From: JAGWRI01 sp035700805
GTDB lineage: Bacteria; Gemmatimonadota; Gemmatimonadetes; Gemmatimonadales; Gemmatimonadaceae
Assembly: GCA_035700805.1 (NCBI GenBank)
Contig: DASSOG010000060.1
Location: 1-64,000, forward strand
Length of the DNA: 64,000 bases
Direction of reading: 5' to 3'
This document shows positions 48,238 through 56,116 of this stretch, in pieces. The notes beneath the pieces are model-generated. The model was not told the DNA's origin. It ran no database searches and was given only the letters and a program-made list of their open reading frames with translations. Numbering within the stretch: position 1 is the stretch's first letter; each line of letters begins with the position of its first letter. Both the position numbers and the translations under genes were made by a program.

Positions 48238-48342
48238 GCGGGTCCGATTGGCGTGAAAGGGGACTCCTGAAGCTCGACAGTTGGGCTGGGCAAAGCAACG
48301 GGGAACTTGCCGGAAGACGGTGGAACTGGCGATCTTCGCGCG

Positions 48343-50979
48343 GTGCTCATCCACGTTTTGTCGCACACCCACTGGGACCGCGAGTGGTACCAGCCGGCCG
48401 GGCGCTTCCGCCAGCGGCTGGTGCCGCTCATTGACGAGCTCCTGGACGAACCGCCGCCCGACGGCGCGTCGTTCCTGCTCGACGGGCAGGCGGTGGTGCT
48501 GCAGGACTACCTGGCCATGCGTCCGGAGCGATCGGCCGAACTCTCGGCGGCGCTGCGGCGCGGCGCGCTGGAAGCCGGTCCCTGGCTTGTCCTCGCGGAC
48601 GAACTGATCCCGGGTGGCGAGGCGCTGGTGCGCAACCTGCTGGCGGGACGCCGGGTGCTGCGCGCCATGCGGGCGGAGGCCCCGCCGGTGCTGTATTGCC
48701 CCGACGCGTTCGGGCACCCGGCTGCGCTGCCGGAACTGGCGCGTGGCTTCGGGTTCGAGATGGTGGTGGCCTGGCGCGGTTATGGCGGGCGGCGCTGGCC
48801 ATCCGGCGACGCGGTGCGCTGGCGCGCGCCATCCGGCGCAACGGTGCTGCTCTATCACCTGCCGCCGAGTGGCTACGAGGCGGGGGCGTCGCTGTCCGCG
48901 GACCAGGCGGAGGCTCGCGCGCGCTGGGAGGCGCTGCGGCCGGATGTCGTGGGTCGGGCGCGACTGGGCGTCGTGCTCCTGCCCAACGGCGCCGATCACC
49001 ACGCGCGCCAGCGCGACCTGGGCGCCGCGGTAGCCGCGCTGCGGCGCGCCGCGGCCCCGGAAGCGGTGCAGCAGGGTTCGCTGGCCGCGTTTGCGGCGCT
49101 GGCCCTGGAGCAGGCGCGGGCCGCCCCGCTCGACGAGGTGTCGGGCGAGCTCCGTGATTCGTACGGCTACACGTGGACGCTGGGCGGGACGCTGGCCACG
49201 CGGGCATACCAGAAACGGAATGCTGCCACCCTGGAGCGGCTGCTGGTGCGTGAGGTGGAGCCGTGGGCGGCGCTGGCGGCCCGGCGGTCGGGCGTTTCGC
49301 GCCGGTCGGCCGTGCAGGCGGCGTGGCACGAACTGCTGCTGTGTCATCCGCACGACACCTTGTGCGGCTGTTCCACCGATCAGGTGGCGCGCGCCTTTGA
49401 CGCCCGCATTGAGAGTGGCATGGCGCAGGCCGCCGGCGTGCGCGACGACGCCCTGGCCGTCCTGACGGGGCACGATGCGGAGGCGGCGCGCCGCCAGCCG
49501 GACGCGTGGCGTCCGCATCTCGTGCTGCGCAATCCCGCCCCGCAGCCCCGGAGCGGCGTGGCCATCGTGACGCTCACCCGCGTGCTGCATCATGTGGCGG
49601 TGGGGCCCGGCTCGCCGCCGGAGGAAGCCATCGTGGCTCCGCGGGATGGACGCCGGTTCGGGCGGCGCGTGGTGCCGCGCATCGACGGTGTGATGGCCAC
49701 GCAGGTGCTGGCACGTGAGCAGGTCCACGAGCGCCTGGAGTCACCCCGCGCCTATCCATACGACGACCTGGTGGAGCGCACGACGGTGGCCATCTCGGCG
49801 CCCGAAGTGGCGGGGTTCGAGGTGCGGGCGCTGGCCGTCGGGGGCAAGGCGAAGCCTGGGGCCTCCGTGCCGTATCCCGTCCGCGCGGCGTCCGGTTCCC
49901 TGACGAACGGGCTGATATCGGTGGACGTGTCGCCCGACGGCACGATCACGGTACAGAACCTCGCGAGTGGCCGGCGGATGGTCGGCTTCGTGACGTTGGA
50001 AGACCAGGATGATGCAGGAGATCTGTACACGCCTTCGCTTCGCGGCGAGGTGCGCGTGGGGAAGTCTGGCGGGGCGGTGCTGCGGCACAAGGGGCCGCTG
50101 GTGGGAGCCATCGAGACCCGCTGGCAGGTGCCGGTCCGGTATCACGAGTCGGCGACGGCGGCGATCACGCTCATGCTGTATGCCGGTTCGCCCATAATTC
50201 GCGTGTTCATCTCTGGCGCCAACGCGGCGTGTGACCACCGGTTGCGCGTGAGGTTCGCCACCGGCATCCAGGCGCCGACGGTGCGCGCGGATGCCGCGTT
50301 CGGACCATTGGAGCGCCGGCCGCTGGTCATTGATGCCGAGGACGCCGCCATGGAGGTGGCGCCACCCACGGCGCCGCTGCACCGCTATGTGACGCTGAGC
50401 AACGCCGAGCGTGGGGCCACCGTCATCTCGGATGGACTCGCCGAGTATGAAGGATATGAGAATGGAAATATCGCCATCACGCTGGTGCGGGCGGTCGGCG
50501 AGCTTTCGCGGAGCGACCTGCCGGAGCGGCCGGGGCACGCCGGCTGGCCGGCGCCGGTGCCCGGGGCCCAGTGTCCCGGCGCGTTCGGGGCGAACTTTGC
50601 CGTGTGGTTTCACGGGGCGTGGAGCGAAGAGGTCGTGTCGATCATCGAGCGAATGGTCCAGGACGTCCTGACCCCCGTGACCGGCACGCTGAACCGGTGG
50701 CTGCTGGACACGCCTCCCGACGCTGGTGGCCTCACGCTGCACGGCCGCGGGCTGGTATTCTCGGCCGCCAGGGAGAGTGAGGATGGCGACTGGCTGGTGC
50801 TGCGGTGCGTGAACGTGTTTGACCGCGCGGTGACGGGGCGGTGGGAAGTGGCCGGCGGGTTGCGCGAGGCCCGCGCTTCGCGGCTGGATGAGACGCCCGG
50901 CGCGCCTATCCCGGTTGAGGGCGCGGCCGTGGCGTTTGAGGCGCCGGCGCGTGGCGTGGTGACCATACTGGTGCGCTAA
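48343..50979 (+). CDS. GH38 alpha-mannosidase
   Basis: 878-residue zinc-dependent retaining alpha-mannosidase. HTHWDREWY at the N-terminus gives the metal His and Asp (H10, D12). PDAFGHPAALPELA holds the candidate nucleophile D121. WHELLLCHPHDTLCGCSTDQV (about 330-350) is the conserved bacterial GH38 helical domain with its zinc His. A long beta-sandwich C-terminal half follows (residues 480-878). GTG at 48343 is chosen because it places HTHWDREW at residue 8 as in the family. An in-frame TTG at 48307 is the alternative. No signal peptide, so mannosides are probably cleaved inside the cell. Confidence 0.88.
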   Translation: MLIHVLSHTHWDREWYQPAGRFRQRLVPLIDELLDEPPPDGASFLLDGQAVVLQDYLAMRPERSAELSAALRRGALEAGPWLVLADELIPGGEALVRNLLAGRRVLRAMRAEAPPVLYCPDAFGHPAALPELARGFGFEMVVAWRGYGGRRWPSGDAVRWRAPSGATVLLYHLPPSGYEAGASLSADQAEARARWEALRPDVVGRARLGVVLLPNGADHHARQRDLGAAVAALRRAAAPEAVQQGSLAAFAALALEQARAAPLDEVSGELRDSYGYTWTLGGTLATRAYQKRNAATLERLLVREVEPWAALAARRSGVSRRSAVQAAWHELLLCHPHDTLCGCSTDQVARAFDARIESGMAQAAGVRDDALAVLTGHDAEAARRQPDAWRPHLVLRNPAPQPRSGVAIVTLTRVLHHVAVGPGSPPEEAIVAPRDGRRFGRRVVPRIDGVMATQVLAREQVHERLESPRAYPYDDLVERTTVAISAPEVAGFEVRALAVGGKAKPGASVPYPVRAASGSLTNGLISVDVSPDGTITVQNLASGRRMVGFVTLEDQDDAGDLYTPSLRGEVRVGKSGGAVLRHKGPLVGAIETRWQVPVRYHESATAAITLMLYAGSPIIRVFISGANAACDHRLRVRFATGIQAPTVRADAAFGPLERRPLVIDAEDAAMEVAPPTAPLHRYVTLSNAERGATVISDGLAEYEGYENGNIAITLVRAVGELSRSDLPERPGHAGWPAPVPGAQCPGAFGANFAVWFHGAWSEEVVSIIERMVQDVLTPVTGTLNRWLLDTPPDAGGLTLHGRGLVFSAARESEDGDWLVLRCVNVFDRAVTGRWEVAGGLREARASRLDETPGAPIPVEGAAVAFEAPARGVVTILVR

Positions 50980-50984
50980 ACGAT

Positions 50985-52688
50985 ATGGCTCGGTCGTTCA
51001 CGACGGCTCTCTTCCTGGCGCTGGGCCTGATATTCGTCGTGGCCGTGGCACCGGCGCTGTGGCGGTCAGTGGGCCTCGCGTTGGGGCTCCGGCGCGAAAG
51101 GCACGTCCGCCGGGTCAACCGCCCGCCGGACCTGGCTGCGGCCCGTCGGTATCACGACCTGCTGGTGGAAACCGGCCACGCTGCGGGCATTGACGACCGC
51201 ACGTGGAGCGACCTGGACATGGACGACGTGTTCTGCGCGCTGGACTTTACGGAGAGTGAGCCGGGCCGGCAGTACCTGTATCGGATGCTTCGCGTCCCGG
51301 CCCAGACGGCCCCGGCGCTCGAAGAATTGGATGCCATGGTGCATCGTCTCTCGTCCCCGGGATCGTTGGTGGACGATATCCGTGCGGCGCTTCATCGCCT
51401 GCGGGATGTTCGCGCCGGGCGCCTGGTGAACCTGATTCTGGATGACCTGCCCGCGCGTCCGGTCGTCTGGCCCCTCTTTCCGTTCCTCACGGCGGCGGCG
51501 ATGGCGTGCCTCCTTCTCGCGCTGGTGTGGCCAGCGGCCGCCTTCGCCTGGATCGGCGTCTGCGTGGTGAACGTCATCATGGAGGCCGGCTTCAAGACAC
51601 GGCTGCGTCGGTTTGCGCCCGCCGTGCACCAGATGCCCGTATTTCTGCGGGCCGCACGCGCCCTGGGCGGCGCCGACGTGCCGGAGCTGGCCGAGCGCCG
51701 GCGCGTGCTCGCGTCCGGCGCTCGAGACCTGCGGCCGCTTGAGGCCTCCACCCGCTGGCTGCGGTTCGATTCCGGTCAAGCGGGCGAGTTCCTGGGCGCC
51801 ATGTATGAGTATGTGAATCTCCTGTTCCTGCTGGATCTCAATGCCTTCGTATTCAGTGTGGAGAAGGTACGGGCCTCGCGTTTGCGACTACGGGAGATGT
51901 TCGAGGCCATTGGGTACCTCGATGCCGCGCAGGCCATAGCGGCATGGCGCGCGACGCGCCCTCGCTGGGCCGTCCCGACGTTCACCGCCAGTGCCAAGCG
52001 ATTCACCGTCACTGACGTCGTGCACCCGTTGCTGGAACATCCCGTGGCCAACTCCCTCGTGATCCAGGGCCATAGCGTGCTGGTGAGCGGGTCCAACTTG
52101 TCAGGCAAGACCACCTTCGTGCGAACCCTGGGCGTCAATGCCATCCTGGCCCAGTCGCTTGCTACGGTGTGTGCCGCAGCCTACCGGGCTCCGTTCCTGC
52201 GCGTGCGCACGTCTATCGGACGCGACGACAGCCTGGCGGAGGGCAAGAGCTACTACTTGGCCGAGGTGGAGTCGGTGCTGGCGCTGATATCTGCAAAGGA
52301 CGATGGACACCAGCACCTCTTTCTTCTGGATGAGACGTTCCGGGGAACCAATACCACCGAACGCGTGGCCGCGGCCTTTGCGGTACTCAAGCACCTCAAC
52401 CAGGGCCTGGATATCGTGGTGGTCGCCACGCACGATCTGGAGGTGCTGGACCTGTTGGGCGAGGCGTACACCCCGGTGCACTTCAGGGAGCAGGTGGTGA
52501 ACGATGAGCTGACGTTTGATTACCTGCTGCATCCTGGGCGTTCGTCCACGCACAACGCCATCGCCTTGTTGCGCTTCATGCGCTATCCGGCGCAGGTGGT
52601 GGACGATGCGACCGCTGCGCTGGACTGGCAGCGGCGGCTGGGGCAGCCGCGTGCGTCAGGCCCCGACCCGGGAACTGACAGCCCCTGA
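50985..52688 (+). CDS. Membrane-anchored MutS-like ATPase
   Basis: 567 residues. The N-terminus has one hydrophobic segment (about 8-28), and two more occur around 163-205 (PLFPFLTAAAMACLLLALVW; AFAWIGVCVVNVIM), so the protein is probably inserted in the membrane. The C-terminal half is a MutS domain V ATPase: Walker A GSNLSGKTT (K375), TSIGRDDSLAEGKSYYLAEV, and Walker B LFLLDETFRGTNTTERVAA (D449, E450). Mismatch-recognition domain I is absent. Function of this MutS subgroup is unknown. It starts 5 bases after the GH38 gene, so the two are probably cotranscribed. Confidence 0.82.
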   Translation: MARSFTTALFLALGLIFVVAVAPALWRSVGLALGLRRERHVRRVNRPPDLAAARRYHDLLVETGHAAGIDDRTWSDLDMDDVFCALDFTESEPGRQYLYRMLRVPAQTAPALEELDAMVHRLSSPGSLVDDIRAALHRLRDVRAGRLVNLILDDLPARPVVWPLFPFLTAAAMACLLLALVWPAAAFAWIGVCVVNVIMEAGFKTRLRRFAPAVHQMPVFLRAARALGGADVPELAERRRVLASGARDLRPLEASTRWLRFDSGQAGEFLGAMYEYVNLLFLLDLNAFVFSVEKVRASRLRLREMFEAIGYLDAAQAIAAWRATRPRWAVPTFTASAKRFTVTDVVHPLLEHPVANSLVIQGHSVLVSGSNLSGKTTFVRTLGVNAILAQSLATVCAAAYRAPFLRVRTSIGRDDSLAEGKSYYLAEVESVLALISAKDDGHQHLFLLDETFRGTNTTERVAAAFAVLKHLNQGLDIVVVATHDLEVLDLLGEAYTPVHFREQVVNDELTFDYLLHPGRSSTHNAIALLRFMRYPAQVVDDATAALDWQRRLGQPRASGPDPGTDSP

Positions 52689-52697
52689 CCTGGGCCG

Positions 52698-53540
52698 TTA
52701 CGCCCGCTCCCCCAGGAGTTCCGCCGACTCACCTGCCAGCCGGTCCCTCAGCCAGTCGCCCAGCAGCGTGCACGCCAGCACCGTCACGACCAGCGCGACT
52801 CCCGGCGCCAGCGCCACCCACGGCGCGGTGACGATGGCTTCACGACCGCCGGCGATCATGTTGCCCCAGCTCGGCTGCGGCGGCTGCACACCCAGGCCCA
52901 GGAATGACAGCCCGCTCTCCAGCAGGATGGCATTGCCCACGCCCAGCGCCGTGGCGACAATGGCTGGCCCCAGCGAGTTGGGCACGGCATGCCGCCAGAG
53001 CACCCGGCCGGGCCGGGCCCCCAGCGACACGGCGGCCTCCACGTAGGGTCGCGCGCGCACGCCCAGCACCTCGGCCCGCACCATGCGCGCCACGCCCATC
53101 CACCCGGTGGCCACCAGCACGATCACCACCGAGGTGAGGCCGGGGTTCCAGAGGGCCGTGGCCACCAGCAGCAGGACCAGTCGCGGAATGGAGAGCAGGG
53201 CATCGGTGACCGCCATAAGCAAATGGTCAATTATGCCGCCGGTCCACGCGGCCACCGCGCCCACCACCGTTCCACCCAGCGCGGCCAGCACCGAGCCCAC
53301 CACGCCCACCGCCAGCGAGATGCGGCCGGCCAGCATCATCCGCACGAACAGGTCGCGCCCGAAGCGGTCGGTGCCCAGCAGGTGAAGGTGTCCCTGCAGG
53401 TCGCGGGACCCGGGCGGCAGGTAGCGCGCGCCGAGCACGTCGCCGATGACCAGGGGATTCCCGCGCGAGAGGAGCGGCACCAGGATCACGCCCAGGAGCA
53501 TGAGCGCCAGGAGCCCCAGTGCGGCGCGCCTGGTGTTCAT
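52698..53540 (-). CDS. Oligopeptide-type ABC transporter permease (DppC/OppC-like)
   Basis: 280-residue inner-membrane permease with about five to six helices. The OppC-type linker HLLGTDRFGRDLFVRMM precedes the BPD_transp_1 domain, and the ATPase-coupling EAA loop is AAVSLGARPGRVLWRHAVPNSLGP. The C-terminus GLSFLGLGVQPPQPSWGNMI is diagnostic of the DppC branch. ATG at 53540 overlaps the stop of the partner permease (ATGA). No ABC ATPase genes lie in the window. Confidence 0.9.
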   Translation of the reverse strand: MNTRRAALGLLALMLLGVILVPLLSRGNPLVIGDVLGARYLPPGSRDLQGHLHLLGTDRFGRDLFVRMMLAGRISLAVGVVGSVLAALGGTVVGAVAAWTGGIIDHLLMAVTDALLSIPRLVLLLVATALWNPGLTSVVIVLVATGWMGVARMVRAEVLGVRARPYVEAAVSLGARPGRVLWRHAVPNSLGPAIVATALGVGNAILLESGLSFLGLGVQPPQPSWGNMIAGGREAIVTAPWVALAPGVALVVTVLACTLLGDWLRDRLAGESAELLGERA

Positions 53541-54526
53541 GGGGCCGCCCGTCGCGGATCCAGCAGCGGCAGCACGAGGTCCGCGGCCAGGTTGGCCACG
53601 ATCACGACGCCGGCATACACCAGCGTGCTCGCCATGACCACCGGGTAGTCGCGCGCGCCAATGGCGCCCAGCAGGGCGCGCCCCATCCCCGGCCAGGCGA
53701 ATACGGATTCCACGAACACTGATCCCGCCACCAGCCCGGGCAGCGCCAGCGCCACCAGCACCACCAGCGGCGGCAGCGCGTTGGCCAGCACGTGACGCAG
53801 GTACACGCCACCCGTGCCAAGTCCCTTGGCCCGCGCCGTGCGCACAAAATCCTGCCCGCGCAGGTCGGCCACGCTGGATCTGGCGTAGCGCGCGATGCCG
53901 GCGGCGCCAATGGCCGCCAGGATGGCGACGGGCAGGATGGCATGCCGAGCGACGTCACGCACCACGTCAAACCCCGAGAGCCCCGCGCCGGGCGTCTGGA
54001 CCCCGAACGCCGGCAACCGCAGCCAGTCCGGGAACCCGAGCATGCTGGCGCCATACGTGAATACCGCCACCAGGGCCAGGGCAATCCAGAAGGACGGCAT
54101 GGCATACACCGTCGTGGTGAGGATGGTCAGGGTGTGGTCGCCCGCGCTTCCCGGCCGGGCGCCCTGCAGCAGCCCGATGGGCACGCCGATGAGGATGGTG
54201 AGCAGCAGTGACGCCGCTCCCAGCCCGGCGGAGACCGGCAGCGCCCGCGCCAGCACGTGGGTCACCGGTTCGTGCGTGGCAAAGCTCTCCCCCAGGTGGC
54301 CGGTGAGCACACCTTCCAGCCAGCGTGCATATTGCACGGGCATCGACCGGTCGAGCCCGAACTCGTGGCGAATTCGCGCCACTTCGGCGGCGCTCGCATC
54401 AGCCGGTACCAGCATCGTGGCTGGATCACCGGGGGCAAGGCGCACGAGGACGAACGTGAGGCTCACCACCAGCCAGTACAGCACGAACGCGTCGCGCACA
54501 TGGCGCAGCAGGGGCAGGACGGTCAC
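53537..54526 (-). CDS. Oligopeptide-type ABC transporter permease (DppB/OppB-like)
   Basis: 329 residues, six predicted helices. DppB features: VSLTFVLVRLAPGDPATMLVP near the N-terminus, YARWLEGVLTGHLGESFATHEPV, EAA-loop ARAKGLGTGGVYLRHVLANALPP and C-terminal ESVFAWPGMGRALLGAIGARDYPVV. The GTG at 54526 is only 9 bases from the ATG of the divergent binding-protein gene. An in-frame GTG nine codons later (HVRDAFVLYW) would also leave a complete first helix. Confidence 0.9.
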   Translation of the reverse strand: MTVLPLLRHVRDAFVLYWLVVSLTFVLVRLAPGDPATMLVPADASAAEVARIRHEFGLDRSMPVQYARWLEGVLTGHLGESFATHEPVTHVLARALPVSAGLGAASLLLTILIGVPIGLLQGARPGSAGDHTLTILTTTVYAMPSFWIALALVAVFTYGASMLGFPDWLRLPAFGVQTPGAGLSGFDVVRDVARHAILPVAILAAIGAAGIARYARSSVADLRGQDFVRTARAKGLGTGGVYLRHVLANALPPLVVLVALALPGLVAGSVFVESVFAWPGMGRALLGAIGARDYPVVMASTLVYAGVVIVANLAADLVLPLLDPRRAAP

Positions 54527-54535
54527 GCGTTGAAA

Positions 54536-56116
54536 ATGCCGGTGGTGCGCCGCGCGTCAATTGCGGCCGGTCTTCTATTGATCGCGGCCTGCGGCGCCCC
54601 GCCGCGCGCGCCCGGCGTCGCCGTGTATGCGTCCGGCACCGACCTGGAGTCGGCCAACCCGCTGGTCACCATCCACCCGCTGTCCCGGCAGGTGCAGCGC
54701 TACGCGCTGTTCACCACGCTCGCGCGGTACGACTCCTTGCTGGCGCCCGAACCGTACCTGGCGCGGCGGTGGGGCTGGCGCGACACGCGCCGCGCGCTCC
54801 GCCTGCACCTGGTCCCCGACCTGCGCTGGGATGACGGGGTGCCCACCACCGCTCGCGACGTGGCCTTCACGCTGCTGGCCGCGCGCGACCCCGCCACCGG
54901 CTATCCGCGTGCGGGGGACCTGGCCGGCGTGGACACGGTGGTCGTTGTCAACGATTCCACCGTGGACCTGAGGTTCACGGAGCCGCAGCCCGCCTTCCCG
55001 CTGGTCCTCTGCGAACTGCCCATCCTGCCCGCGCACCTGCTGGACACGATCCCCCGACGCGACATGCGCCGCGCCGCCTTCAACGTGGCGCCGGTGGGGA
55101 ACGGGCCATTCCGGTTTGTGGAACGCGTGCCAGGCCAGCGCTGGGTGTTTGCGCGGAACACCGGCTTTCCCGCGTCGCTGGGCGGTCCCCCTCGCCTGGC
55201 GGGCCTGGTGATTGCCGTCGTGGACGAGGCCACCACCAAGTTCGCGGGCCTGGCCAGCGGCGAGCTGGACGTGGCCGGCATCTCGCCGCCCATGGCGTCG
55301 CTGGTCAAGCGCGACGCCACGCTGCGGCTGGTGGAGTACCCCGTCCTCTTCACCACCGGCATGGTGCTCAACACGCACCGCGCTCCATTCAATGACGTGC
55401 GCGTGCGCCGCGCCATCTCCCTGTCCATCAACCGCGCGCGCCTGGTGCAGGTGGCGCTGGCTGGGTTCGGTACACCCGCCTCGGGGCCGGTGCCACCAGG
55501 GATTCCGTATGCCGATGGCATGGCGCCGGTGTTCGAGCCGGCCCGGGCCGATTCGCTGCTCGATGCCGCCGGCTGGCATCGCGGCGCGGATGGCATGCGG
55601 GAGCGCCAGGGCGAGCGCCTTTCGTTTGAGCTGCTCACGGTGGGCACGGCCGACAACGCGCTGGAGCAGCTCATCCAGTCCGACCTGGGAGCCCGTGGCA
55701 TCGCGATGCAGATCCGGCAACTGGAGCTGGGGGCATTCCTCACCCGGGCGCGCGCCCGCCCCAAGACCTTCGACGCGCTGGTCACGGGTGTTTCCGGCGA
55801 CCTGTCGCTGGCGTACCTGCGCGCCATGTTTGCCTCGCGCCAGGCGGGGAGCGCGCTGGATTATGCGGATTATCATACGGCAACGCTGGACGCGGACTTT
55901 GCCCGCGCGGCCGGCGCGCCGACCGATGCGGCGCGGACGGCGGCATGGCGCGCGGTACAGGCCGAACTGCGTCGCGACGAGCCGGTCGTCTGGCTGTACC
56001 ACGCGCGCGGGGTGCAGGGCGTGAGCAGGCGGCTGCGCGGGGTGACCATGGACCTGCGCGGCGAGCTGGTAACGCTGGCCAATTGGCGGCTCGCGCCCCG
56101 GGACTCGGCGCCATGA
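54536..56116 (+). CDS. Extracellular solute-binding lipoprotein, family 5
   Basis: 526-residue substrate-binding protein for the adjacent permeases. N-terminus RRASIAAGLLLIAAC is a lipoprotein signal with a good lipobox (IAAC, C19). SBP_bac_5 features: RRWGWRDTRRALRLHLVPDLRWDDGVPTTARDVAFT, VGNGPFRFVERVPGQRW, MVLNTHRAPFNDVRVRRAISLSINRARL and a C-terminal EPVVWLYHARGVQGVS. It overlaps the heparinase-type lyase gene by ATGA, hinting that the ligand may be an oligosaccharide or glycan-linked peptide rather than a free peptide. Confidence 0.88.
   Translation: MPVVRRASIAAGLLLIAACGAPPRAPGVAVYASGTDLESANPLVTIHPLSRQVQRYALFTTLARYDSLLAPEPYLARRWGWRDTRRALRLHLVPDLRWDDGVPTTARDVAFTLLAARDPATGYPRAGDLAGVDTVVVVNDSTVDLRFTEPQPAFPLVLCELPILPAHLLDTIPRRDMRRAAFNVAPVGNGPFRFVERVPGQRWVFARNTGFPASLGGPPRLAGLVIAVVDEATTKFAGLASGELDVAGISPPMASLVKRDATLRLVEYPVLFTTGMVLNTHRAPFNDVRVRRAISLSINRARLVQVALAGFGTPASGPVPPGIPYADGMAPVFEPARADSLLDAAGWHRGADGMRERQGERLSFELLTVGTADNALEQLIQSDLGARGIAMQIRQLELGAFLTRARARPKTFDALVTGVSGDLSLAYLRAMFASRQAGSALDYADYHTATLDADFARAAGAPTDAARTAAWRAVQAELRRDEPVVWLYHARGVQGVSRRLRGVTMDLRGELVTLANWRLAPRDSAP

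Noticed and set aside
48307..48342. TTG at 48307 as the GH38 start
   Set aside because: It would add twelve residues with no similarity before the conserved N-terminal strand. The GTG at 48343 fits the family. Kept as an alternative.
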